Assembly (NCBI RefSeq): GCF_900101845.1
Contig: NZ_FNAM01000002.1
Span: 124,001 to 188,000, forward strand
DNA length: 64,000 nucleotides
Origin: Sporomusa acidovorans
Lineage (GTDB): Bacteria > Bacillota > Negativicutes > Sporomusales > Sporomusaceae
Direction: 5' to 3'
Shown in pieces: positions 1 through 7,559 of this stretch. How positions within the stretch are numbered: position 1 is the first letter of the stretch; the number at the start of each line of letters is the position of its first letter. The notes under the pieces were generated by a model, which worked only from the letters and a program-made list of their open reading frames with translations, made no database searches and was not told where the DNA came from. Both the position numbers and the translations under genes were made by a program.

Positions 1-582
1 TGTATTAGCGGTATCCATATAGCCGGGAGCAATCGCATTAACGTTAATATTGTATTTGGCCCATTCGTTTGCCATTAACCGGGTCACGCCCATCACGCCA
101 CTTTTGCTGGCTGTATAGGAAGGCACCCGTATGCCGCCCTGGAAGGAAAGCATGGAGGCAACACTGATAATCTTACCGCCACGCCCCTGTTTGATAAACT
201 GCTTAGCAACCGCCTGGGAGAAAAAGAACACGGTTTTGATGTTGATATTCATAACATCATCCCAGTCCTTCTCAGTAAAGTCGACAGCATCGGCCCGGCG
301 GATAATTCCGGCGTTATTCACTAAAATATCCACACCGCCAAATTCAGCTATCACCTTTTCCATAACCCCCGGAATAACATCAATACTCATTAAATTTGCA
401 TCAATGGCTAAAAAACGCCGGCCTAAGGCCCGTACTTTTTCGCCTGTTTCACTATGGTCGCCAATCCCGACACTTACAATATTAGCCCCGGCCTGCGCCA
501 GTCCGAGTGCCATGCCTTGGCCGAGGCCGGTAACCGCCCCGGTAACGATAGCAACTTTTCCTTGTAAATTAAATAAGTCCAA
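1..582 (-). CDS. kduD: 2-deoxy-D-gluconate 3-dehydrogenase KduD (3' end outside window)
   Basis: Short-chain dehydrogenase that would reduce 2,5-diketo-3-deoxygluconate to 2-keto-3-deoxygluconate in pectin/hexuronate breakdown. The translation starts at a TTG codon (582) preceded by AAGGGGGAAG, and reads MDLFNLQGKVAIVTG. It shows the Rossmann motif TGAVTGLGQG, the NNAG motif, and the catalytic Ser and YxxxK pair in SYTASKSG. About 194 residues are present; the C-terminal quarter lies beyond position 1. It follows kduI by 15 bases, so the two are one operon. Because the start is TTG an ATG-only gene caller would miss it. The pairing with kduI makes the KduD assignment firm; sequence alone would only give 'SDR'. 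Confidence 0.88.
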   Translation of the reverse strand, partial: MDLFNLQGKVAIVTGAVTGLGQGMALGLAQAGANIVSVGIGDHSETGEKVRALGRRFLAIDANLMSIDVIPGVMEKVIAEFGGVDILVNNAGIIRRADAVDFTEKDWDDVMNINIKTVFFFSQAVAKQFIKQGRGGKIISVASMLSFQGGIRVPSYTASKSGVMGVTRLMANEWAKYNINVNAIAPGYMDTANT

Positions 583-597
583 TTTTCTTCCCCCTTA

Positions 598-1428
598 TTA
601 TCGAATATCTTTCATGGCCACTGCATCCATATCATCAAAGACCTGGTTTTCACCAGCCATACCCCAAATAAATGTGTAATTATGAGTCCCTACGCCGGAG
701 TGAATCGACCAGCTTGGCGAAATTACAGCCTCTTCGTTGCGCATAACGATATGGCGGGTTTCCTGCGGCTGGCCCATTAAATGGAATACAACGTCTTCTT
801 CAGGTAAATCGAAATAGAAATACACTTCCATACGTCTTTCGTGAGTGTGGCTCGGCATACTATTCCACATGTTGCCGTTTTCCAGCGCAGTCATTCCCAT
901 CACCAACTGACAGCTCTGAACACCTTGCGGATGAATATATTTGTAAATGGTGCGATCGTTCGAGTGAGTAATAGCGCCTAAATGGTTGCCGGCAATCGAA
1001 CTCCGCTCAATCTTAGTTGTCGGATAGGTGGCATGGGCCGGTGCGCTATTGAAATAAAACTTAGCCGGTTTATGGCTGTCTTGGCTGTAAAACACGACGT
1101 CTTTTACACCTTTGCCGATATAAAGGCCGTCTGTACGGTTAAGTGTATACCGCTGGCCATTAACATCAATATAGCCTGTTCCGCCTACATTGATAATTCC
1201 GATCTCCCGGCGCTCCAGAAAATAATCCACTCCCATACCGGCCTCAACTTGTAAAGGCTGCGGCTCTACCGGACAAACACCCCCGGCAATCATACGGTCA
1301 ACATGGCTGTAAACCATTTTTATTTTGTTAGGTTGGAATAAGTCCTGAATTAAAAAGTTTTCCCGCAGCTCATCTGTTGTATAACGCTTTACATCGGTCG
1401 GATGCACATTGTGCCTGATTTCCATCAT
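598..1428 (-). CDS. kduI: 5-dehydro-4-deoxy-D-glucuronate isomerase KduI
   Basis: Cytosolic zinc cupin isomerase converting 4-deoxy-L-threo-5-hexosulose uronate to 3-deoxy-D-glycero-2,5-hexodiulosonate, the substrate of KduD. The 276 residues match the usual KduI length (about 278). The N-terminus (EIRHNVHPTDVKRYTTDELR) and the metal-binding HTHERRMEVYFYF region near residues 195-207 are typical, with a further conserved IHSGVGTHNYTFIWGM near the C-terminus. First gene of the kduI-kduD operon; the upstream region holds LacI-type operator repeats and the gene for the likely regulator. High confidence. Confidence 0.95.
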   Translation of the reverse strand: MMEIRHNVHPTDVKRYTTDELRENFLIQDLFQPNKIKMVYSHVDRMIAGGVCPVEPQPLQVEAGMGVDYFLERREIGIINVGGTGYIDVNGQRYTLNRTDGLYIGKGVKDVVFYSQDSHKPAKFYFNSAPAHATYPTTKIERSSIAGNHLGAITHSNDRTIYKYIHPQGVQSCQLVMGMTALENGNMWNSMPSHTHERRMEVYFYFDLPEEDVVFHLMGQPQETRHIVMRNEEAVISPSWSIHSGVGTHNYTFIWGMAGENQVFDDMDAVAMKDIR

Positions 1429-1487
1429 CCATCATTCCTTTCTGTTTCAGACCTGTCAGGTCTCTAACTTACTTAAAAATCAAGTTT

Positions 1488-1513
1488 CGTTTATCGATTT
1501 CGTTTACCGGTTT
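1488..1513. promoter_or_regulatory. tandem LacI-family operator-like repeats upstream of kduI
   Basis: Two adjacent 13-base units, CGTTTATCGATTT and CGTTTACCGGTTT, differ at only two positions. The second contains an ACCGGT core like the AACCGGTT at 2775-2782 upstream of the LacI-family gene. They lie about 60-85 bases upstream of kduI. Inferred binding site for the adjacent regulator. Confidence 0.55.
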
Positions 1514-1533
1514 CTATAGCAAAAAAATTTTTT

Positions 1534-1625
1534 TAGTTACCGCCTCCTTATATAACTTAGTACCCATTAAGCAAAAATAGCCGAATTTTCACTCATCGGG
1601 TTCTATAGGTAGTTACCGCCTCCTT
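1534..1625. repeat. 16-base direct repeat in the kdu regulatory region
   Basis: The sequence TAGTTACCGCCTCCTT occurs exactly at 1534-1549 and again at 1610-1625, each preceded by a TTCTATAG-type element. On the minus strand each copy reads AAGGAGGCGGTAACTA, that is, a strong ribosome-binding-site look-alike with no long ORF behind it. It may be a small local duplication of a leader. Function unknown. Confidence 0.6.
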
Positions 1626-1671
1626 CTACTTCTTTTTTATCCACATGAACCATAACAGCAAATTTATGTCT

Positions 1672-1698
1672 ATCGGTTTCTATATGTTAACGAAACCG
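1672..1698. promoter_or_regulatory. operator-like inverted repeat 3' of the LacI-family gene
   Basis: ATCGGTTTCTATA followed by TGTTAACGAAACCG forms the inverted repeat CGGTTTC-N11-GAAACCG. The same ATCGGTTTCTATA string occurs, inverted, at the start of the LacI-family gene (2756-2768), and a one-base variant at 1596-1608. Probable additional regulator site; could help looping. Confidence 0.45.
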
Positions 1699-1708
1699 TG
1701 TAAACTGA

Positions 1709-2734
1709 TTATTCGGTAGATCCTCTGATATTTAATTTGGTCGGCAGCTTAATCGTCACCGGTTTTATTTTGGTGGTTGCTTCCAAACGCAGCATGATAC
1801 GGTTCACACATTCAACCCCGATTTCATAGGAAGGCAACGATATTGCCGTAATACCGGATGAACCAACAAACTCCATCCATGGCCAATTTTCAAAACCACA
1901 GATCGCTACGTCTTCCGGCATGCGCAGGCCAAGTGCATGAATTGCTTCCAGCATAGTTAACATTGTCAGGCCATTCGCGGTAAATATAACCTTCTTATAG
2001 CCTTCATTTCTGCTTACAAATTCCCGGGCAAACCTTTGAGCCTTTTCCTTTTCCTTAACGCCCACTTCATATTCCTGCGGTTCGATCCGTAAAATTTCCT
2101 TACAGGCCTGCCGATATGTCTGCTGGCGAATAATCCTTGTTCCCACATTAAGGATTGGTTCTGAAAAAAAACCGACCCGGGAAAATCCTTTCGCGGCAAG
2201 ATAATGAATGATATCCATTGTCGCTTGTTGATCATCGGATTTGACTGTGTCGAACGTGTCGGAAAAAACCGGTCTGTCAGCCAATACGATCGGTACATAA
2301 TTATCCTCAATTTCACGCAAAAATTCCGTATTAAATCCTGTCGTGTTTACGATGAAACCTTCAACCCTTTGATCAATCATCGACAAAATATATTCTTGTT
2401 CTTTTGCGGTCGCATTATTCGTATTGGCTACCAAAACATGATATCCGTGCTGATTGCAGGTATCGCTAATTCCTTGTACTAATATCGAGAAAAATGGGTT
2501 GCTAATATCAGAAATAAGGACACCTATAAGTCTGCTTTTACTGGACTTTAAACTTCTGGCCAATTTGTTGGGGCGAAAGTTCAGTTCCTCAATGACCTCC
2601 TGAATCCTGCTTTTTGATTCATCGGACATAAATTCAAATTTCCCGTTGAGATAACGAGATATTGTCGTTTTGGAAACCCCAGCTTTTTTTGCCACATCGG
2701 CGATAGTAATATTGGCTTTGTTTTTGACCACCAT
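1709..2734 (-). CDS. kdgR: LacI-family transcriptional regulator, KdgR-like
   Basis: DNA-binding regulator: helix-turn-helix ITIADVAKKAGVSKTTISRY at the N-terminus, hinge LRRPNKLAR-like segment (NFRPNKLARSLKS), then a periplasmic-binding-protein-type effector domain (IGVLISDISNPFFS) to the C-terminus. About 341 residues from the chosen ATG at 2734, which has GGGAG five bases upstream; an ATG at 2755 is also possible but would overlap the operator. Located just upstream of kduI-kduD on the same strand, so it most likely controls hexuronate catabolism, as Bacillus KdgR does. The exact effector is inferred, not visible. A GAAACCG/CGGTTTC palindrome over its own start suggests autoregulation. Confidence 0.82.
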   Translation of the reverse strand: MVVKNKANITIADVAKKAGVSKTTISRYLNGKFEFMSDESKSRIQEVIEELNFRPNKLARSLKSSKSRLIGVLISDISNPFFSILVQGISDTCNQHGYHVLVANTNNATAKEQEYILSMIDQRVEGFIVNTTGFNTEFLREIEDNYVPIVLADRPVFSDTFDTVKSDDQQATMDIIHYLAAKGFSRVGFFSEPILNVGTRIIRQQTYRQACKEILRIEPQEYEVGVKEKEKAQRFAREFVSRNEGYKKVIFTANGLTMLTMLEAIHALGLRMPEDVAICGFENWPWMEFVGSSGITAISLPSYEIGVECVNRIMLRLEATTKIKPVTIKLPTKLNIRGSTE

Positions 2735-2755
2735 GAACGCTCCCATACAACTCAT

Positions 2756-2785
2756 TATAGAAACCGATTTCTGAAACCGGTTAAC
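2756..2785. promoter_or_regulatory. operator-like palindromes at the regulator start
   Basis: TATAGAAACCGATTTC is followed directly by TGAAACCGGTTAAC, which contains the perfect palindrome AACCGGTT (2775-2782). The half-sites match those at 1488-1513 and 1672-1698, supporting a common binding protein and autoregulation. Confidence 0.55.
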
Positions 2786-2906
2786 AACCTCATCTTTAAG
2801 ATACTTAAAAATCAGCTGTTTGTCAATACCTTTTTTATAAACAATTCGCTCAATTTAGATGATTACGAATTAGACCGATATAACCCAGATCCAGACATAT
2901 AAAAAA

Positions 2907-3101
2907 CTAATCAAGAAAATCCGTATTGTCTTTCGTAATCTTGCATAAGCATTTGGGGCAATTGACAGTGTCCTCAGTAAATAGGCTGGTGTAATATTCA
3001 AACTTATGCCCGCATTTTTCACATTGATGCCATACACGCTCCCGCAAAATATTGCCGTCAGATACTCTTGTTATAATATGGCCGCGAACCATTATCTCCA
3101 C
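2907..3101 (-). CDS. small zinc-ribbon-like protein
   Basis: 64-residue protein of unknown function with two CxxC knuckles (CEKCGHKF near residue 28 and CPKCLC near residue 53), suggesting one bound zinc. It may act in nucleic-acid or protein binding, but nothing in the sequence specifies a partner. GGAGTGGAGATA upstream provides a ribosome binding site. It stands alone between the regulator and an unrelated small gene. Confidence 0.6.
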   Translation of the reverse strand: MEIMVRGHIITRVSDGNILRERVWHQCEKCGHKFEYYTSLFTEDTVNCPKCLCKITKDNTDFLD

Positions 3102-3220
3102 TCCTTCATTTCAACAATGTAGCTATCTCTTACTCCAATTGGCAAAAACCGCGCAACTTCCGCTTGCTTGCAACCTCTAAAATATCCATACTCCGGAAAG
3201 CTATTCTGCCGGCAGAACAA

Positions 3221-3253
3221 CAAAAGCTTCTGATCAACTGTCAGAAGCTTTTG
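3221..3253 (-). terminator. rho-independent terminator
   Basis: Perfect 13-bp stem CAAAAGCTTCTGA / TCAGAAGCTTTTG with a 7-base loop; on the minus strand it is followed by TTGTT. It lies just past the 3' end of the 107-residue ORF and probably ends its transcript. Confidence 0.75.
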
Positions 3254-3293
3254 CTGTTTTGCCCAACACCTAACAAAATGAACCTGCCGGTAA

Positions 3294-3617
3294 CTAAAAG
3301 TCCTTATTGACTACCCACTTCCCGCCAACATATTCTTTGTCATAGATACTGAGAATAATCCGCACGGCCCTTTTTAATATTCCTGTCGGCGTTTCGTCAA
3401 TAATTTTCCGCGGAATACCGGGCTTATCTTCTGCAGGTCCCTGAAAATAATGACTCACCGAATAACTGTAGTACTTTGTCCTATAATCATACGTGACTTT
3501 AATTTTAACCGTTTGATCTGTTAATAGCAATTCCCAAATGCCGACTACCTTTACAAACCCTTTCAATTGAGGACATCCCAACAAACCTTCAAAGACATTA
3601 TTAATATCGGTATCCAT
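3294..3617 (-). CDS. hypothetical protein, 107 residues
   Basis: Not recognised. A basic, beta-rich looking soluble protein (segments such as IWELLLTDQTVKIKVTYDY and YYSYSVSHYFQGP) with a helical, basic C-terminal segment. It has no signal peptide or membrane segment. The start has a good GGAGGGAGG site about eight bases upstream, and a strong terminator follows, so it is very probably a real monocistronic gene. Confidence 0.6.
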   Translation of the reverse strand: MDTDINNVFEGLLGCPQLKGFVKVVGIWELLLTDQTVKIKVTYDYRTKYYSYSVSHYFQGPAEDKPGIPRKIIDETPTGILKRAVRIILSIYDKEYVGGKWVVNKDF

Positions 3618-3746
3618 GCGGTTCGCCTCCCTCCACCCATTTATTTACAGCTATTCGCCGGGAAGAGAATATTTCCTGCTATAAATGGATATATCTTTCA
3701 TTATCGCTCTCTTTTGTGTTAGAATAGTCAAAAGGAGTTGAATCAT

Positions 3747-3962
3747 ATGAATTTCAAGCTAAACAAAGAAATTGTTTCTCAAGTTATCAGTGAGTTTGAT
3801 TATGCATTCACTCATTCCAAAAAAAATCGCGATGAACTTTTTCGAGAATTAATATCACAAAATCCTGAAATCACCTATTCATCGGAAGACTGGGCAACCC
3901 TTAGCCAGGAAACCAAAGACAACATTATCGCCCGCATTAAAAACTCACTTAACACTATGTGA
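3747..3962 (+). CDS. hypothetical protein, 71 residues
   Basis: Not recognised. A charged, mostly helical small protein (MNFKLNKEIVSQVISEFDY...). The ATG at 3747 is chosen because AAAAGGAG lies ten bases upstream; the in-frame TTG at 3738 would be only one or two bases from the same site. A probable terminator follows immediately. Its plus orientation is opposite to most of its neighbours. Confidence 0.6.
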   Translation: MNFKLNKEIVSQVISEFDYAFTHSKKNRDELFRELISQNPEITYSSEDWATLSQETKDNIIARIKNSLNTM

Positions 3963-3968
3963 TGTTAG

Positions 3969-3999
3969 CCTTAGTATTTATTACTAGGGTTATTTTTTT
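3969..3999 (+). terminator. rho-independent terminator
   Basis: Stem CCTTAGTA / TACTAGGG (one G-T pair) followed by TTATTTTTTT, directly after the 71-residue ORF. Confidence 0.55.
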
Positions 4000-4140
4000 G
4001 CATATTCACTCTCTGTCAATGATAAATCAACATTTTCCCCGTATACGGCAGAAAATGCCAAGGGCTCTGCACGTTTTCGTGCTATCGCCATATACTGTAA
4101 CATAGGGTACTTTCCCTAACTTTAGCATAAGGGATGATAC

Positions 4141-4734
4141 ATGGCGATGACACCCGAAAACATTACGCTGTCGGATAAGCAAACCCGTGACCGCTGCCGC
4201 TTTATTTCAGTGCCGCTGTGCAGACAGGAAACAGAATATACTTGCGGCGTAGCCTGCGTGCAATCAATCTTAGGAGCCTACGGCATGGACTACCGCCAGG
4301 ACGAGTTAGCTCAAATACTGGATTCGAAGCCGATATTGGGAACAAACTACCAGAAAATCATCCTCTTTATGGAGATGCTTGGCTTTCAAGCTGTTTATAT
4401 AAAGAACATGGGCATTGACAATCTAAAATCTTTTATCAATGACGGGGTAACCCCGCTGCTTCAAATACAAGCCTGGGCGGAAAATGGCGTTGACTATGCT
4501 TCGGACTGGAAAGACTCACACTATGTAATTGCTTGCGGCTATGACGAAAACCGAATATTTTTTATGGACCCTTGGACTCTCGGAAATTATACCTATCTCT
4601 CCGGCGAAGAGTTGCTTGAACGCTGGCACGTTCCTGACCTACACTTTGGCCAGTGTTACGGCGGTGGTCTGATCATAACCAAAGAGCATTGTGCGCCTCT
4701 ATACGACCCCAGTGTAGTAAAATACCTGGGATAA
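4141..4734 (+). CDS. C39-like cysteine peptidase family protein
   Basis: 197-residue cytosolic protein with the papain-like C39 layout: Gln29 (possible oxyanion residue), Cys35 in EYTCGVACVQSILGAYG, His127 in DSHYVIACGYD and Asp143 in FFMDPW. All members of the expected triad are present, so activity is plausible. Unlike bacteriocin transporters it has no ABC or membrane part, and no signal peptide or double-glycine precursor lies nearby. Stand-alone C39-like proteins may process peptides or be catalytic-fold relatives; the substrate cannot be told. AAGGGATG precedes the start. Confidence 0.75.
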   Translation: MAMTPENITLSDKQTRDRCRFISVPLCRQETEYTCGVACVQSILGAYGMDYRQDELAQILDSKPILGTNYQKIILFMEMLGFQAVYIKNMGIDNLKSFINDGVTPLLQIQAWAENGVDYASDWKDSHYVIACGYDENRIFFMDPWTLGNYTYLSGEELLERWHVPDLHFGQCYGGGLIITKEHCAPLYDPSVVKYLG

Positions 4735-4827
4735 TCGCTGCAGCTACTAAAAAAAGCCCGGTTGCGCCAACTCCCTGAAATGCCGGCAGCCTAACGTTTA
4801 TACCAAAATTGGAATTCTTCTTAGAAG

Positions 4828-4868
4828 AAAAACAAGCTAGCGCCCTAAGAGGGCGCTAGCTTGTTTTT
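4828..4868. terminator. bidirectional terminator
   Basis: Perfect 18-bp stem (4828-4845 and 4851-4868) around the core GCTAGCGCCC / GGGCGCTAGC, with A-rich left and T-rich right flanks. It can end both the plus-strand peptidase gene and the minus-strand gene whose stop codon lies in its loop. Confidence 0.85.
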
Positions 4869-5039
4869 TGCATATGATATATAACCATGTAAATGATCAA
4901 CCAATTCGGCGCAATCCTGCTCATTTAGCTGTTCTATGGGTATGTCGCCCATTACATGTCGTATCCATTTATCGATTTCTCCGGCAGAGTAACCCAAATG
5001 CAACATCTGTTCAATTAATGAGTAAATTTCGTCAATCAT
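4845..5039 (-). CDS. hypothetical helical protein, 64 residues
   Basis: Not recognised. Acidic, amphipathic, probably all-helical (MIDEIYSLIEQMLHLGYSAG...). AAGGTGAT lies four bases before the ATG, a strong site. The TAG stop is embedded in the bidirectional terminator. No cofactor or membrane motif. Convergent with the C39-like peptidase gene. Confidence 0.6.
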   Translation of the reverse strand: MIDEIYSLIEQMLHLGYSAGEIDKWIRHVMGDIPIEQLNEQDCAELVDHLHGYISYAKNKLAPS

Positions 5040-5163
5040 CCGATCACCTTATAATAGTATTTGGAATTTATTTCGTCATGGATTCCTATACATCCTTAAG
5101 AATAAAGTACTAATTTTATAGGTAATTTGTCTCGAATAGTTATTTTTTAGCATCTCCACCATG

Positions 5164-6156
5164 TTACACTCCCCTGTCCACTTTATAGTCGGCTTGTTTA
5201 AACCAGGTGAACGCCGTTTCCAAATCAAAATTATTCCACTCCTTTTTACTGTTACCGGTATCCCGCGGTATCGCCCCAACCTCTACCACTACTACATTGG
5301 CCCCCCATTCCAGGGCTAACAGGGATGCGGGGTGAATACAAATATCCGGTGCGTTACAACCGGCTGCCAACCTTGTAACAGCGGCAATTTGGGCTAACCT
5401 GCGCTCCGAAACAACCGGAATATGTCCAAGTGGTGTCCCCGGAACGGGAATCCGGGCCATTACCCCAGTCAGGCTTGCATCATAGTTCATTGCCGTCAAA
5501 AAAGCATCAGCAAGTTCCGCGGAAGTATGCTCACTTCCTACAGGCTCGACTAAAAAGGCTAAATCCAGAGGTGATGCTTGGACAGCAGCAAGCGTCTCCA
5601 AGCGGCTTTTGATTGACAGTCCCGTATCAATCCCCTCTCTGAGACGAAGGCTATGATAAATAACGGAAACGCCACTGCTCATCAGCAGTCTGGCTGTTTG
5701 GTCTGTTAGCTCGCCGGTATTCGCCACAATACCGTAATTACCCGGAATTGTTTGCCTTATCTGTTTCGCAAGCGCAGTCAACTCGGCAAGGCTATAATAC
5801 TCCGTAGTGCGCAGAGTAATCCATTTGGCGCCACCATATAAAAATTTTTTAGCCAAATCAACAATTTCCGCAGTACTCCATCTGTATTCTTCCCGAACCA
5901 CTCCCCATTGTTCACCAAAAGAACAAAAATGACAGCTAACGGGGCACGGAGCATAATCGACGCCTATCGATGCCCACACCCGTCCGGAATTTTCCGTTAT
6001 CTCGGCGGCAACTTTTCTGGCCGCTTCTCCCAGCTTCCCGGCCGCCACAGATTCCGCTCGAATTTCCAGTAACGCAATAACAGTCTCCCGGTCCAATGCG
6101 TTCCCACGCAAAGCATTCTTATAAGCATATTCAATTATGTCAGAATCCGACACCAT
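5164..6156 (-). CDS. BioB-like radical SAM protein downstream of eutH
   Basis: Radical SAM enzyme of 330 residues. The CX3CX2C cluster motif is CPVSCHFC near residue 73, followed by SFGEQWG; a GGA-type strand motif (FLYGGAKWITLRT) and later TIM-barrel strands (AFLVEPVGSEHTS, GVMARIPVPGTPLG) resemble the BioB/HydE/PylB branch. No extra C-terminal cysteine cluster is seen. GGGGGGTGAT precedes the ATG. It is 117 bases downstream of eutH on the same strand, so it may be the last gene of the eut transcript, but the gap leaves this open. Substrate unknown; true biotin synthase is unlikely because no biotin genes are near. Confidence 0.75.
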   Translation of the reverse strand: MVSDSDIIEYAYKNALRGNALDRETVIALLEIRAESVAAGKLGEAARKVAAEITENSGRVWASIGVDYAPCPVSCHFCSFGEQWGVVREEYRWSTAEIVDLAKKFLYGGAKWITLRTTEYYSLAELTALAKQIRQTIPGNYGIVANTGELTDQTARLLMSSGVSVIYHSLRLREGIDTGLSIKSRLETLAAVQASPLDLAFLVEPVGSEHTSAELADAFLTAMNYDASLTGVMARIPVPGTPLGHIPVVSERRLAQIAAVTRLAAGCNAPDICIHPASLLALEWGANVVVVEVGAIPRDTGNSKKEWNNFDLETAFTWFKQADYKVDRGV

Positions 6157-6273
6157 CTAAATCACCCCCCCAAACTTGTTCAATATTCTCTATCCCGGTC
6201 AAATCAACCGGCAGCTTCCTTTCTAAAAAAATGGTCAATCTAAAAATCTGCTCAATTAAAAATAAAAAGATAA

Positions 6274-7518
6274 TTAGGCCTCCGTAACAAGAACCCCTTT
6301 CTTGGGATTTTCTTGAGTCAGCGCTTGCTTTTCAAGCTTAACCGCTGTCGGAACTGATAACCAAATCGCTAAAGCAACCGCGCTAAGCCCGGCAGTTAGT
6401 TTTCCAGCCATAACCGGCACAATCATAGTCGGCTGAAAATTTGCGGTAAATGCAAGATGATCCCCAAAAAGGAACGCCGAGCACACTGCAAAGGCAATGC
6501 ATTTTACTTTATCGGCAGCCTGCATATCTTTGATAATCCGAAATAAGGCAAGGATATTAGCTGCGGCTGCAAGAATTCCCGCACTACCGGTTGAACTAAA
6601 GCCGAATTGTCTCCCGATTGCCTCCAAAGGCTTCGCCAGGTATTTTTTTATCATGTAAACCATCGGGAAAGCACCGGACAGCATTACCCCGATATAACCT
6701 GATATCTCCAAGGCCCGAAATTGATCTTCCGTATCGGCAATAATGGGATTAAAGCCCCATGCGCCGAACAGGTCGCTGAAAATATGGGTGAAGTACTCAA
6801 CAATGCTGAATACAAGCACTATTTTAATACCGGTGTCCATAATCTTACCAAATAACATAAAGCCTCTTATCATTGTGTCAGGAATAAAGCGTAGGCCAAT
6901 TGCAATTGCGGCACAAATAATAACTAAAGGAATTAGATTGGTCATTATTCCCCCAAAACTTAAGGCAAGCTGGTAGCCTGCCTCGGCGTCTGTTGAAACA
7001 GCCTCTCTTACCTTGGTGTTACTAATTAAAAGAAGAACACTGGTAATAAAGACCCCTATAGGAACTGTCAGGATACCTGACATGACGCCGAGCGACATGT
7101 ATTTGTGGTCTTCCTTTTCAAGCATCGCCAATCCTACGGGAATGCTGAAAACAATTGTTGCGCCGGCCATATAGCCGGTAACCATTGCCATTATCCAGCT
7201 TTCTCTTGTCTGAGCGAGAATATCGGCCAACTGATAACCGCCCATATCAACAGCGATAAATGTCGTTGCGGCAATCGCCGGATCTGCCCCGATAGCGCCG
7301 AACGCCGGACCGAAAACCGTTTTTACAAGAGCAGCCAAATAAGGTGTTGCCGCCATTATCCCTGCTACAGGTACAAAGATCGGCCCAATCGAATACAGTC
7401 CTTCTAAAAATTCCTTACCCAATTCTGAATCCTCTTTAAATATTGACGCAAATGCCCCAATAACCGCACATGCCATAATAATATACAGCACTACTTTTCC
7501 TACCATTTCCACAATCAA
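6274..7518 (-). CDS. eutH: ethanolamine transporter EutH
   Basis: Polytopic inner-membrane permease for ethanolamine uptake, 414 residues, about ten to eleven hydrophobic segments. Recognisable EutH stretches include LEGLYSIGPIFVPVAGIMAA, DPAIAATTFIAVDMGGYQLA and AFLFGDHLAFTANFQP. Starts are ambiguous: a TTG at 7518 sits three bases after AAGGAG, while the GTG two codons later has the better nine-base spacing. It lies 41 bases downstream of eutA and shares the operon with eutBCA. Confidence 0.92.
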   Translation of the reverse strand: MIVEMVGKVVLYIIMACAVIGAFASIFKEDSELGKEFLEGLYSIGPIFVPVAGIMAATPYLAALVKTVFGPAFGAIGADPAIAATTFIAVDMGGYQLADILAQTRESWIMAMVTGYMAGATIVFSIPVGLAMLEKEDHKYMSLGVMSGILTVPIGVFITSVLLLISNTKVREAVSTDAEAGYQLALSFGGIMTNLIPLVIICAAIAIGLRFIPDTMIRGFMLFGKIMDTGIKIVLVFSIVEYFTHIFSDLFGAWGFNPIIADTEDQFRALEISGYIGVMLSGAFPMVYMIKKYLAKPLEAIGRQFGFSSTGSAGILAAAANILALFRIIKDMQAADKVKCIAFAVCSAFLFGDHLAFTANFQPTMIVPVMAGKLTAGLSAVALAIWLSVPTAVKLEKQALTQENPKKGVLVTEA

Positions 7519-7559
7519 TCACTCCTTCACCGCTATCCGCCAAATGAATTTAATGAAAA

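Noticed and set aside
131-679. 182-codon plus-strand ORF
   Set aside because: Antisense to kduD and the end of kduI, both clearly coding.
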